Source: Madurella fahalii (lineage: Eukaryota > Ascomycota > Sordariomycetes > Sordariales). Taken from it: a stretch of 64,000 bases of DNA. The position numbers and the translations under genes are program-made. The notes under the pieces are model-generated. The model saw only the letters and a program-made list of their open reading frames with translations. It did not search any database and was not told where the DNA came from. Positions 24,801-36,357 of this stretch are shown piece after piece. The stretch spans positions 248,001 through 312,000 of the forward strand of contig CM056876.1 of assembly GCA_029876055.1 (NCBI GenBank), given 5' to 3'. Positions within the stretch are counted from its first letter, which is position 1. Each line of letters starts with the position of its first letter.

Positions 24801-26886
24801 TTCAGTTTCCGTCTTTGACTCTGTCATGAACGGCATCCGCAAGGCGATTTACAACCACTGCAGCGCTACCATGGAGGCTTCTGACATGATCATCAACAAG
24901 GCGTTTGCCGAGCGCCGGTTTATGCTGGACGTCTTCATGTCGCCCAAGCCGCTGCCGTGCAACCTTCCGACCATCCCTCTCTCTCAGCTCGCCCGCCACA
25001 CCGGCCACCGGCCCGGCGGTCGCATGTGGATTGGCGTCCACGGCAGTGTCTACGATGTGACGGACTTCACCCCGATGCACCCCGGCGGCACCATCATCAT
25101 CAAGTCTAACGCTGGTGTTGATTGTTCCAAGACGTTTGACAACCTCGCCCACACCAACAATCCGGAAGTCAGCAGCCTCCTGACCAAATACTTTGTTGGG
25201 CAACTGACGCCCAAGCCTGACTTTCGCGGCTCGCCGGAGCTGGCTGGCCTCTACGATCTGTGGGCCGCGTATCTCCGCACCACGGTCGAGACGCTTGTTG
25301 CGCACCAGTTTGAGATGTACGAGATTATGGGCGCCAGCGACGATGGAACCAGCGACAAGTATCTGCGGGGGTCGGAGAATGTCTGGTCCCGCGAGCACCT
25401 CGTCAACATCGGCCTCGGGGTTCGCATGTTTTACGACTACCAGTCCCGCCTGCTGCAGAGCGGCTTCTCGGCGCTGTTTGGTCCCAAGCTGCAAGAGCTG
25501 GTGCTCAAGCTCTCGTTCGCCCTTGCTGATGCCGCCGCCACTGGGACGGAGATGCGGCTGCCGGACGTGCTGGGCATCATTGCCCGTGCCAAGACGTCGT
25601 CCGACGCGGTTGCAACCTCTCAGGAGGTCGCTTTGGTGGGCCAATTCATCTGCGAGAGCAGCAGCAACGTTCGCTTTGCCGAGCGTGGCATCTTCAACTA
25701 TGCAGCAAAGAGCGTCGAGCTCGACATTGAGCTGCTCGAGGACATTCGCGAGGAGGCGTGTCACGGCATGGATGCGTTTGACAGCATTGCGGCCATGGAC
25801 ACGGTCAGTGACAGCCAACGGCTGACCGTCCTGGCCAGCTTCCTGATGCAGACGCTCGAGAGGATGGCAAAGAGGCTAGAAGTCTTCTACGCCAAGCTCG
25901 CTCAGTGCAAGATCTACCAGCCGGAGCTGGAGCGGAACCCAGCAAGGGCACGCTGGAACCTCGTCAGGAGGAAGATCCGGGACGGCTCGTTCTTCGTCCT
26001 GACACAGGAGACGGTGCTCGGCGCCGCGCCAGCCTATGTCCCCGCCCAACACCGAAAGACAGGCGTCGACTTCGACAGCGTCATGAGCCGCATCCAGGCC
26101 AGCATCCGCAGCGCTCCCAAGATCGGCCCCGCGCCGCAGACGCTCAACGCAATGCACCTGGCCAGGGCAAGCACGCCGCCCATCGAGACCAACGCCATGA
26201 CGGCGCACGAAAACAACAGTGCGGTGCGGGCCATGTCGAGCTTCATCGACGCCAACATGCGGTCGATCCGCCGGCTCAGCAAGCTGCCGCCCATGCCGCT
26301 GACCTTTGAGCAGCTGCAGCAGCAGTTCGAGCCCGCGGCGCGGGTCGGCCGCCCGCCCACGCCGCCGTCCAGCACGAGCCGGTCCCCTCCGCTCAGCGCG
26401 CTATCGCGGGCGACGTCGCTCGAGAGGATGATGGCATCGGCCCACACCAACACCCATACCAATGGCAGCGGCCGGGGGAGGCTCAACAGCAGGGCCGCGC
26501 CGTTCCCGCCAGCGGGGAGCCCCTATGGCATCCCCGAGCACGGCATCCGCTCCCCGCCCACCCCGCCGCTCGACCCGACCTCGGCCATGGCGGCCATGAT
26601 GGGCAAACTCAACGTGCGCTCGCAGTCGCTGTCGCGGGGCAGCTCGGTGCCGCCCTCGCCAGCCATGTCGGCGGCGGCAAGCACTATCGGCGAGAGGACG
26701 CGCGCGGGGAGGAGCTTGAGTGTCAGGTCTGTGCAGAGCGGCAGGACGCATGGGATGAAACTGTCGACGAACTCGCTGCGGACGTTTAAGCTGGGGAGTG
26801 TCGGTGGTGCGGCTGGGTCTGGGTCTGGGTCCGGGGCGGGGTTTGGCGGGGAGAGGTTGCCTTTGAAGATTGCGCCGACTTTTTGA
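21853..26886 (+). CDS. Fusion flavohaemoprotein: IDO/PrnB-like haem domain + CPR-like FAD/NADPH reductase + cytochrome b5
   Basis: Exons 21853..22008, 22061..22101, 22150..22907 and 22955..26886 close to 1,628 residues. Residues 1-52 form a Cys-Pro-containing leader. About 55-505 resemble the indoleamine 2,3-dioxygenase/PrnB superfamily: an all-helical domain with SGLQFPPFLVMD near 398-409 and a candidate proximal haem ligand His482 in GTHRYKV. About 540-940 form a P450-reductase-type module without an FMN flavodoxin domain: FAD motif RTYSIS (730), NADPH motif GGSGIAPF (about 819) and YVCGS (about 931). About 960-1065 are cytochrome b5, with haem ligands His1027 in HPGG and His1051 in AHTNN. 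A helical domain (about 1080-1420) and a Ser/Pro/Arg-rich tail end the protein. Electron flow from NADPH through FAD to b5 and on to the dioxygenase-like haem is inferred; the substrate is unknown. The haem-domain assignment rests on pattern recall and is the least certain part. Confidence 0.85.
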
Positions 26887-28244
26887 GTCTTTGAGTTGTT
26901 GAGTCGTTAAGTCGTTAGGGGGTGATGTGTGTGTTGGAGGGATCCATTGCTGTGGTAGATTCGTTCCTTCCCGGGATCGTGCCGGGCTTCTGCTTGGTCA
27001 TTTTTGTATATGTCCGCTGCCGGTACCTAAGAGCATTGTTCATACTCCATCTTATCGAAGCCAGGTGAACAGGCATACCAAAATGCTAGAAGTGCATCTC
27101 AAAAGAGCAAAGGTAAAGTCCTTCGTGAGCAGGGAATTTCCAGGTGGTGTTGCCGGTGGTGTTCCCGGTGGTGCCAAAACGTGGGGGTGGATCAGGTGAA
27201 AACGGGGCTCGCAAGATCCTGGCTTCAGTGGCTCGCTGGTTGTGTCTACATTACATTGACACTGGGCCGGACCAACAAGCGGTTGACCACATCTCCCTAG
27301 GCAACTTGGCATTCCTTACATGCTCCCTGGGCATCCTGTGCCGCAGAAGATGGGATGTGCGTCGTCCCAATGGCTTGGGTTGGCCGTTGTGGCTTCGGGA
27401 TGATGACCTCGTTCGTGCTACAAACGAAGCGATCGGCTGCGTGGACCCTCGTGTTCCTGGGCCTAGTCTGCCAAGGCACCTAGATGCTCCCGGCAACCCG
27501 GATCAGGTACGAGGAGATTGCGCACCTCGTTTTCTTATCCGTCAAAAACAGCGCCAACTGGCTTGTTGCGGTGGGGGTAGGTACTGTACTTAGCCTAACT
27601 AAAGCCGGTCCACAGAATTTACTGCTGCAACACAGAGCATTGAGCATTCCATTCCTGGCGCGTTATCCTGTCAAGCAGCATCGCCACGTTGGCGGTTCCC
27701 GCCGCCCGATTGGCAATGAAGCGTCCCGGGAGCTGCTGGTAAACAAGTGCAACCTACGTATTGTTCCTGTACCTTGATCTCATCACCCCCTTGCCGGGGA
27801 CTTTGTGACGTGATGGACGCTGCAGGCCCAGAGGCGGGATGGAGCCCCCGGCAGCGCATTATTGGCCCGAGTTTGGATTTCATTTCGATCCGCTGCCGCC
27901 AGCCACGGTTCGGGCCTAGCATCTGCAACCCCCGGCGCGGGCCCATGCCTTCGGCGGAATAGGACCCCTCCCTGTCCCCTCGAATTGCACCGAGCTGCCC
28001 ACCACCACCAGGATGCCCGGTCTGCGAGGGAGGTGGCGCGCCCGCTTCAAGGGAACCCGGATCGCCTGCGGGGCATCGTCTCGGCGGACTCGAGCGGCTC
28101 GAGCCCTGGAGGCGTTTAAACTCGTGTCGATCCCTCTTTTTTGGGAATCGCCAGCCTCTGCTCGTCATCTCGGGTCCCACGATGCCCGCGCCGTAGTCAT
28201 TCTTTTGCAGCATTGTCAGGTATCGTAGCCGCCTCGTGCCCAAG
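26887..28244. other. Intergenic between fusion gene and GH55 gene
   Basis: No gene is supported. Open frames here are short and contradictory. A GGTGTTCCCGGTGGTG-like short repeat lies near 27142-27175. The last part holds the GH55 promoter. Confidence 0.55.
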
Positions 28245-30782
28245 ATGCATCGTCTCTCGTTTCAGTTGCTCCTTAGAGTCCTTACCGTCTCGGCCCTGCT
28301 CTCGGGCGCCACCGCAGGCCATCCCGCCCGCGCCGGCAGAGATGCGGACGCAGTGACCGTGGTGGTCAGACATACCATCACGACCTGCCCGTCGCAGGCC
28401 CCCACCCCGCCGTGCTCGGCCACCAGCCACACCACCGGGTCCGGGTCCGAGACCGACATCGAGTCCTCCGTCTCCCCCACCACTACCAGCAGCTCGCCCA
28501 GCACCACCACCAGCATCGCCGCCGTCGCCTGCACCGACTTCTGGCTGGAAAGGATTGCCCACCAGGGCGTTGCCCCCTTTGCCGGATCCGGCTACGAAGT
28601 CTTCCGCAATGTCAAGGACTTTGGCGCAGTGGGCGATGGTGTTACCGACGACACCGACGCCATCAACCGGGCCATCAGCGAGGGCGACCGCTGCGGCCCG
28701 GGCTGCACGGGCAGCACCCGTACGCCCGGCCTTGTCTATTTCCCGCCGGGTACCTACATGGTCTCGTCTCCCATCATTGACTTTTACTACACGCAACTGA
28801 TCGGCAACCCCGGGTGCCTGTCGGTGCTCAAGGCCACGCCGGACTTCGAGGGCCGCTGGCTTCTCGACACTAACCAGTACCAGCCGAGCGGCGGCCTGGC
28901 CTGGGGAGCGACCAACGTGTTCTGGCGTCAGGTTGCCAACCTCGTCATCGACATCAGTGACGTCCCGCCCGAGACCCTAGTCGCGGGCATCCACTGGCCC
29001 AGCTCGCAGGCGACATCGCTGTCCAACATCGTCTTCAGGATGTCCGAGGAGAATGGCACCCAGCACCAAGGTCTCTTCGTCGAAGAGGGTTCGGGCGGCT
29101 ACATGGGCGACCTCGTGTTTTACGGCGGCGCCCAGGCCATGGCCATCGGCAACCAGCAGTTCACCATGCGCAACATCACCGTCTATAACGCCCGGACGGC
29201 CATCCAGCAGCTCTGGTCGTGGGGCTGGACGTACAAGAGCGTCAGCATCAACAACTGCGAGGTCGGCTTCGATTTTACCGCCGCCACCGACGGCAACCTA
29301 GGAGTAGGCTCCATCACCATCCTGGACAGCGAGATCAGGGACACGCCGGTTGGCATCGCCTTTGGCAGCCCCAACGCCACCTCTCCTCCAGTGGCCAACA
29401 ACTTTATCTTCGAAAATATCCTGTTGGAGAATGTGCCGGACGCGATTCGCGGGCCGTCGGGGACCGTCTTGGAGGGGTCGACCGGTGTGTCCGTCATCGA
29501 AGCATGGGGCCGCGGCCACAGGTACACCCCCTCATCCACGGGTCCTACCTTTTTCGAAGGTCCCATCGCCCCCAACCAGCGCCCGCCCTCGCTGGTCTCG
29601 GGCGATATCTTCTACGAGCGGTCCAAGCCGCAGTACCATGAGGTGCCGCTCTCCGAGTTTGTCAGCGCCCGCGATGCCGGTGCGGTAGGCGACGCGGTCA
29701 CCGACGACACCGACGCCCTCAACGAACTCTTCGCGTCGGCCGCCGCCGCCAACAGGATCGTCTTCCTCGACGCGGGCATGTACGTCGTCACCGGAACCAT
29801 CCACATCCCCGCCGGCTCCCGCATCGTGGGCGAAGCCTTCCCGGTGATCCTCTCCTCGGGTGCCTTCTTCGCCGACGCCGCCAACCCCAGGCCCGTCGTC
29901 CAGGTCGGCACCCCCGGCTCGACGGGCCAGGTCGAGTGGTCCAACACGATCGTCTCCACGCGCGGCGAGCAGCCCGGCGCGATCCTCATCCAGTACAACC
30001 TCGCGTCGCCCGTCTCGCAGCCGTCGGGCCTGTGGGACGTGCACACGCGCATCGGCGGCTTCGCCGGCTCGAACTTGCAACTCCCCGAGTGCGCCAAGAC
30101 GCCCGAGACGGTCATCACCGAGGAGAACCTCCAACGCGAGTGCGTCGCCGCCTTCATGAGCGTGCACATCACGCCCAGCGCCGCGTCGCTCTACATGGAG
30201 AACTGCTGGATCTGGGTGGCCGACCACGACATCGAGGAGGGCGCCGACAACCAGCAGATCACCATCTACGCCGGGCGCGGCCTGCTCGTCGAGGGGACCC
30301 AGGGCCCGCTGTGGCTGGTCGCGTCGAGCGTCGAGCACCACCAGCTCTACGAGTACCAGTTCGTCGGCGCCCGGAACGCCTTCATGGGCCAGATCCAGAC
30401 CGAGACGGCCTACTACCAGCCGAACCCCGACGCCACCCTCCCGTTTCCCGCGCTGGAGGAATACCACGACCCCGTGTTTGAGGAGGGCGATAGCGGCTGG
30501 GGCCTGCGCATCGTGGACAGCACCGGCCTGTTTGTGTACGGCGCGGGGCTGTACAGCTTCTTCGACAACTATGACGTCAACTGCAGCCAGATCGGTCAGG
30601 GGGCGAGATGCCAGCAGAGGACTTTCAGTGTGGAGGGGGAGACCGAGGTGCGCGTGTTTAACCTGAATACGGTCGGGACGAACCAGATGGTAACAGTGGA
30701 TGGGGTGGATGTGGTGGACTATGAGGATAACATCGATGGTTTTGTGCATACCGTTGCGCTGTTCGAGACTGAGGAGGAGTAA
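28245..30782 (+). CDS. Secreted glucan 1,3-beta-glucosidase, GH55 (twin beta-helix)
   Basis: This single exon codes for 845 residues, starting at the ATG at 28245; an upstream GTG in frame is not used. It should be an exo-acting beta-1,3-glucanase that releases glucose from cell-wall or storage glucan outside the cell. A signal peptide (about 1-24) is followed by a Ser/Thr-rich linker (about 65-95). Two right-handed beta-helix (pectate-lyase-like) domains come next, each opening with the typical loop: GAVGDGVTDDTDA near residue 130 and GAVGDAVTDDTDA near 485. The duplicated arrangement and the length of about 760 residues after the linker match GH55. The Thr/Ser linker before the catalytic part is longer than usual and likely O-glycosylated. 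Codon use is strongly GC-rich, suggesting good expression. Confidence 0.93.
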   Translation: MHRLSFQLLLRVLTVSALLSGATAGHPARAGRDADAVTVVVRHTITTCPSQAPTPPCSATSHTTGSGSETDIESSVSPTTTSSSPSTTTSIAAVACTDFWLERIAHQGVAPFAGSGYEVFRNVKDFGAVGDGVTDDTDAINRAISEGDRCGPGCTGSTRTPGLVYFPPGTYMVSSPIIDFYYTQLIGNPGCLSVLKATPDFEGRWLLDTNQYQPSGGLAWGATNVFWRQVANLVIDISDVPPETLVAGIHWPSSQATSLSNIVFRMSEENGTQHQGLFVEEGSGGYMGDLVFYGGAQAMAIGNQQFTMRNITVYNARTAIQQLWSWGWTYKSVSINNCEVGFDFTAATDGNLGVGSITILDSEIRDTPVGIAFGSPNATSPPVANNFIFENILLENVPDAIRGPSGTVLEGSTGVSVIEAWGRGHRYTPSSTGPTFFEGPIAPNQRPPSLVSGDIFYERSKPQYHEVPLSEFVSARDAGAVGDAVTDDTDALNELFASAAAANRIVFLDAGMYVVTGTIHIPAGSRIVGEAFPVILSSGAFFADAANPRPVVQVGTPGSTGQVEWSNTIVSTRGEQPGAILIQYNLASPVSQPSGLWDVHTRIGGFAGSNLQLPECAKTPETVITEENLQRECVAAFMSVHITPSAASLYMENCWIWVADHDIEEGADNQQITIYAGRGLLVEGTQGPLWLVASSVEHHQLYEYQFVGARNAFMGQIQTETAYYQPNPDATLPFPALEEYHDPVFEEGDSGWGLRIVDSTGLFVYGAGLYSFFDNYDVNCSQIGQGARCQQRTFSVEGETEVRVFNLNTVGTNQMVTVDGVDVVDYEDNIDGFVHTVALFETEEE

Positions 30783-31481
30783 AGTTGGATATTTGTCGGC
30801 TTGTGCGATTCGGTGGGAGGGAGACTGTTACCTACTTACTAGGCGGCTACCTTGATCTGATGATGAGAGATGACCATCTTTCTTCGCAGGGCTGTATACG
30901 CTGCCCGTACTGTCCAAATATTTCCTTGTGTATTGTATAGTCATATTAGTTCAAATCTTACCTTAATCTGCCGGTATCCAACAATGTATGTGGCAAATAC
31001 TACGGGACTTAACCTCTTCCACCCTGGGGGGGTCTCTAAGCTCATTCAGCCTTTTCCAAAGGATCCCGTTCATAACCATCACCACGCCGCCAAGCCCCAT
31101 TTGTCACAACAAAACGACGTGGCATTGCTGGTGATTTGATAAGGTAATTCGAGGCGCGGTGCGGATCAACCAAAGGTTGACGAGAGGCGCAGGCCAGCGT
31201 TTGTGCAGTAGGGTTAGGGTCTCAGCAGGTGGCTGATGGGAAACCGATGACTCGCCACTTGCTCGTCGATCTGCCAAGGCATTTGGACCTTGAAATCCGA
31301 GAGGTCGTTGGTTGCCTCCAATCCTTCTACAATCCTTTAAGGCCTCCATCCCTTAGGCACAAAGCTCCCCAGCGTATAGATATTCTAGATATTTAAGACG
31401 TTGCGCTTAACTCATGACTTCTGTGTCTCGTGTACTGCCATATATTCCTTATTGACAACCACAGCCCCGGAACCATCAACC
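30783..31481. other. Intergenic between GH55 and ZZ-HET genes
   Basis: No gene is seen. The first part is the GH55 3' region and is AT-rich; the last 100 bases before the HET start include TATTCCTTATT-like AT elements. Confidence 0.55.
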
Positions 31482-34066
31482 ATGGACAACACGACCGCCT
31501 CGGATACGTCTCAACAGACATGTCCGAGTAGATACTCATGCGACTCGTGTTCACGCAGAATTCCGCTTCACGAAGCGAGATACAACTGCCGCGACTGCCA
31601 AAATTTTGACTACTGCGAGACGTGCTTCGTCGATGCAGCTCTCATCCACCCGGGCCACTCCTTCGCGAGAATCGGACCCCTCGAGCCACTGTCAAAACAA
31701 GAACCACAAACAGAAGAAGACTGCAACGCCACCGCCAAGATAGAACAGCTCTGCCGGTCTTGCGCCACAGTCACCAGAGCGCTACCGTATCTCCACCTCG
31801 CACTAGGTGACAAGCGATACCCAGAGGCTCACAAGGGAGGCATCTCCCTCCTGTGGCGGTTGCGAATCTCGCACCTAGTCGAGGCAACCCAGCGTGGCTG
31901 CCCATTTTGCTGCTTCACGCTGTACACTTTCTTCCGAGAATTCAACGGGCAGACACATACGTACGACGCGAAGACGCCGTGGTATGCCCGGCCGAGCGAG
32001 CATGACGAGGAGCGTAAAAAGCTTGTCAAGCATTGTATGGGCACTCTCACCCGACTAAAGACGGATCGTTTCGTGTTTGAAGTCTGCCCCATCTGCTCGC
32101 GAAAGGGTGCCAAACCGCCCGATTACGACAAGGTCAGAATCTCCCTTTCCGACAAGACGCACGAAATACAAAGCATGGATGAGATAAGAGAAGCCGACGT
32201 GTTTCACTCTGCTGGTGTCATTACTGTGGAGCGACACGTGTATGCGTCCAAGGGTGAGTAGTTGTGGCTCCTTCGGCGTGTCGGGCGAACTCTTGACTCA
32301 CAGCCACAGGCGATCCCGCATCCGAACACATCACCACCCAGCCACCCAACCCCGCGGCGGCGTCGCCACGGGGGATCCGGCAGATCAAGGAGTGGATAAG
32401 GAACTGCGAGGAGCACCATGGCGCTGCCTGTAGACCGCCAGATTCTGATACACTCCCCTCTCGCGTCATCGACGTGTCTGGTGGCGACACGCTGAGACTA
32501 CACGAAACTCGGGCCGGAGAACAGATCCGCTATGTGACGCTCAGCTACTGCTGGGGTGGGCCGCAGACGTTCCAAACAAAGATCTCTAGCATTGCCAGCC
32601 GTGTCCAAGGCTTCTCCGTCCTCGACCTCCCGCAGACCCTCCAGGACGCCGTACGGCTCACGCAGGCGCTCGACCTTCAGTATCTCTGGGTGGACTCTCT
32701 CTGCATTGCCCAGGACTCGCAAGACGACAAGTTGCATCAAGTCTCGCGCATGGCCGACATCTACAAAAACGCCTACCTCACCATCTCGGCGGCACGCGCC
32801 GACTCGGCCGACTCGGGCTTCCTCCAGGACCACTCCGACCCGTCAACCAAGCTATGGAAATCGCTTGTCCCCGTATCCTACGTCCTCCCCAATAAATCCG
32901 CCACCACCATCAAAGAGGCCACCTCCCTGCCCCCGCAGACCCCCACGGGGACGCTCTACATCCTCGAAGAGCCCCCCACTCAGGCCGCCAGCACCCCCGA
33001 CCCCATATCATCCCGCGCCTGGTGCCTGCAAGAGCAGGTCCTCTCGCCGCGGCTCCTCTCCTTCGGCCGGTGGCCGACCTGGCGATGCAGCCGCCTCGCG
33101 GCAAGCGACGGGGGGTACTATTTGCAAGACGGCAAATCGCAGGCTGACCACGACGCCCAAGTCCGCCGACGGCTCACCGACGCGCTGGTCAGTAGCAGCA
33201 GCAACAACAACAACAACGGCGACGACGATGACGACGACGACGGCTCCGCCCCCTCCGGCCCCGCAGCCGTGGGCGACCACTTCCGCACGGCGCAGCTGCT
33301 GGCGACGTGGCGCGACCTGCTGCAGGCGTACACGCGGCGGCAGCTGACGCTCGCGAGCGACAAGCTCCCCGCCATCGCGGGCATCGCGCGCGAGGTGGCG
33401 CGGCTGACGGGCCTGGAGTACCGCGCGGGGCTGTGGGCGGGGGACGCGCTGCGCGACCTGATGTGGTACGCGCGGACGCGCGAGTGGGCGGTGCGGGCGG
33501 CGCCGTGGCGCGCGCCGACCTGGTCGTGGGCCTCGGTCGACGCGCCCGTGCTGTGCGACGCCGTCACGCCCGACGCCGCGCCGCTGGCCAGGGTGCTGCG
33601 CTGCGAGGTGGTGCCCGCCGACGGCGCGTCCGCGTTCGAGATGGTACGGGCCGGGACGGTCGAGGTGCGCGGCCCCGTCGCGGAGCTGGCCAGGGACGAC
33701 GTGGTCGAGCTGTTGAAGCGGCAGGATCTCGCGCCCGCGCCGCCGAGGAGCAACGACGTGCAGGAGTGGTACGCGCAGTTGCTGGAGCACATGCAGGCGC
33801 GGCCGGCTGGGGGGGGTTCGCTGGAGGAGGCTCTGAAGAGTGTACCTGAGAGGGTGTTTGGGTTGATGATGTTTTCGAGGGATTGGACGAGGGATATGTG
33901 GGACAAAGACGCGCCCAAAGTGAGCGAGAAATGTTACTTTGGCTTGTTGCTTGAAGAGGTGGAAGGAGGGCGGTTCGAGAGGATCGGGGCGTTCTGGAAT
34001 GATACGTCCGAGATGTTAGACCAGACCGTTCGACCTTGGGAAGAAAGGACCATCGAACTGGTCTAA
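31482..34066 (+). CDS. HET-domain protein with N-terminal ZZ zinc finger
   Basis: Exons 31482..32253 and 32304..34066 (intron GTGAGT...CACAG, 50 nt; an alternative acceptor 6 nt later also keeps frame) give 844 residues. The ATG sits in a good context (ACCATGG). A ZZ zinc finger at about 20-70 shows CDSC, CRDC and CETC pairs followed by His-rich HPGH. A linker leads to the HET domain from about residue 334: YVTLSYCWGG, then LWVDSLCIAQD and RAWCLQEQ. HET domains trigger programmed cell death when mismatched individuals fuse, and ZZ fingers bind proteins, so the finger is probably a recognition or adaptor part. A low-complexity insert (33191-33245) codes Ser, Asn and Asp runs. Whether this gene controls incompatibility in this species cannot be told from sequence. 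Confidence 0.92.
33191..33245 (+). repeat. Trinucleotide run coding Ser/Asn/Asp tracts inside the HET gene
   Basis: AGC, AAC and GAC/GAT triplets follow one another and encode about four Ser, five Asn and seven Asp. Such runs vary in length between strains. Confidence 0.85.
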
Positions 34067-34354
34067 GTGCAGTGGCATGTTAGTGTCTTCTTAGACGGAG
34101 TAGAACTTGGGTCTCCATGGCTAATTATGATGATGCGACGGCCCCGACACCGCCGAAGGCCCGGTTTCTTTAAACGTCTCGATTCTGGGACGAACCCCCC
34201 TCTCCCTCGTGTTTGACACGCGATGACAGATACTAACCTTGGTGTAAAATGAATTGCGCTTCTATTTCTGAAATTCGATTAGACGCTATGGCTATGCTGG
34301 TATCCTGCGCGGCATCAGGCAAGGTATTTAACACTCAACAACCGTGAGCACGCG

Positions 34355-35799
34355 CTAAGCCGACGAATCCGCCGTCATCTCATGGTACCCGACTTCTGCA
34401 GTTCCTTCCTTGCTCTCATAATCGCCAGAGAGCTCAGTTTCTGGCACGTCCTCGAGCGGTTTCTCATTCTCGGACAAGCTCTAGTCTTCAACTGACCTCT
34501 CGAGCTCCTCCTCCTCGAGTAGGACCGCCGTGTCGTAAGACATCACGCTGTCAAGAAACGCTAAGCTGAACCTGTTACGTGGATCCTTTCTGAAGTATAT
34601 GTCAAAAATGGGAATGTCGGTTCCAAACTTCAAGTTCGTGCACAGCGGGTTCATCTTGTAGCTCTGCATGAATGCCCAAGCTCTGGAGCTGGCAAGTCCG
34701 CGGCTAGGAATTTGTAAGCTTCAGTGCCCCTTGAGCCAAGGTTGTCTAAACTACTCGACAAACCTTACGTGGCTGACTGCAAACCGATTGGTAAGGATTA
34801 TGGCGGGCTTCTCGGGAAAGTCGGCAATGACGTCCATGATGGGAACAGTCGACATCACATCAACGATGGCCGATCGTCTGTCGATGGCCATGATGGCCTC
34901 GCGGTCGGTTACCGATTCTATTCCGTGATCTGCCAACAAATCCCGCTCCGTTGGCGTGTGGAAGGGCCCATGTATCATGATTCGGATGGCGTCGGGCCGG
35001 CCATCAAGCTCGTTACGCATCGTGAGAAGGCCGCAACACTGCGCAAGACTGCTCCTCGAGCCGACAAGCCTGTCGCACAGTCCAAAAGCAATGATCTTGT
35101 TGATTGACGGCTTCGGGTTGACCTCACGCAGCGATTGCTCGAGCACGTCACACGCAAGGGAGTCTGCCTACAGGTCACCCTCGTCGGCGAATTCGGCCTC
35201 CAGGGCGTCGCGGATTGTGTCATCTACCGGTAACGGCGTCTTTTGCTCTATCCATAACGAATGTAACGGTCGAGCGCCAGGGGGTTGCACAGGGGTTAGG
35301 TAAACTTCAGGCGACATAGCGCCCGCCATCTCAAATAAGCTCCGGATACGAATAGTCGCCGAGCTATAGTAGTTGACGCGGTCAGCCTTGGGCGATGAAG
35401 GAGGTAGGGAAGCACAAACCGATTCCATGCCTCGGGCACGGTAATCGTAGTCGTAGCGCCGGTGATATCCACGATCGACACCTCGTCCGGCTGCGTCTGG
35501 AGTTGTTCCTAGAGATCCCCCATGACATCCCTGTTGTAGAGGATAAAGCCGGCAGTGTACATTCTGCCCAGCTGCGCTGCTTCCTGATTGGGCTCCTGGG
35601 ATTTCCTGGCCGTCTCCCTGCGCAATACGAGTTCTCGGAGAGACGATGGGCCATCTTGCCGCGGAAAGCTGAGACGCGATGAAGGTGTCGGGCTGCGGGT
35701 CGAGCGAGGTTGCCAGGCAGGTTTCTGGAACGGCTTGCGGGGAGATGGGTTCGAGCGCCGTGACTTGCGCTCCATGCTCGGATTATTGATACTCGACAT
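34355..35799 (-). pseudogene. SRR1-like domain protein, broken by three TAG codons and a frameshift
   Basis: From an ATG at 35799 the minus strand gives a basic, Ser/Pro-rich leader and then a region like the fungal SRR1 family: IIAFGLCDRL near 35085, IMIHGPFHTPTERDLL near 34980 and the block PIMDVIADFPEKPAIILTN near 34820. After a probable intron (34768 down to about 34688) a C-terminal block follows with MQSYKMNP. In-frame TAG codons stand at 35509-35511, 35168-35170 and 34481-34483, with coherent protein on both sides of each. A one-base shift lies near 35390-35400, and the phase at the intron does not close. SRR1 proteins are linked to circadian regulation in plants and to haem regulation in some eukaryotes; fungal copies are mostly unstudied. 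This copy is very unlikely to work. Confidence 0.72.
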
Positions 35800-36357
35800 A
35801 ATTAATTCAACGGAAGACGAATGGGACTAAATATGCGGCTCGGGTCATGATGGAAAGGAGTCAAGACCGGAACGGTGAGCCCTTGGCTGAGTTCCAGTAG
35901 GGTGATGCTCCAAAAATGCAGCAACCTTAACCACGACCCGTCTCAGGTCCCATCTTCACCTCGGGGCAGTTGTTGGCTGTAGATTGCTCCTGTTTCGGCG
36001 CAAGCTGGTTCCTTCCCCGCCCGCTCTGACTCGCTGACCCCCAGCAACACGAACCAGGCAAGAGCGCCACCTGCCGAGGGCCAGGTCTGATGCAGTGGTG
36101 CACTTGCCTGCCTGAGGCATCGAGGTACTGAGATACCGAGATACTGAGATGTTGTACCTTGGGCATCGTGGCCTCCCTCAGTTAAGGTTGTTGGCCAGTG
36201 GCGCAGAAAGGCGATCCAGACGCCGCAGTGTCCACTAATTACATTAGTAATTGACCACAAGCGCTGGAAAATGCAATCGCTTGCACACACAGAGGTTGCA
36301 TTACAAAACAATCGCTGCCGTAAATCAGTCGGGGCGTCTTTGTACGCTAAACTAGAC
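35800..36357. other. Shared upstream region of the SRR1 pseudogene and the acetyltransferase gene
   Basis: No gene is seen. This is divergent promoter space, followed by the CGG cluster described next. Confidence 0.55.

Noticed and set aside
24802..25818. 338-residue open frame antisense to the fusion gene
   Set aside because: It lies opposite the b5 and reductase coding region, is low in motif content, and follows from codon bias of the true gene.
29532..30749. 405-residue open frame antisense to the GH55 gene
   Set aside because: It is a shadow of GC-rich coding sequence on the other strand; its composition is His/Val/Ala/Arg-rich with no motif.
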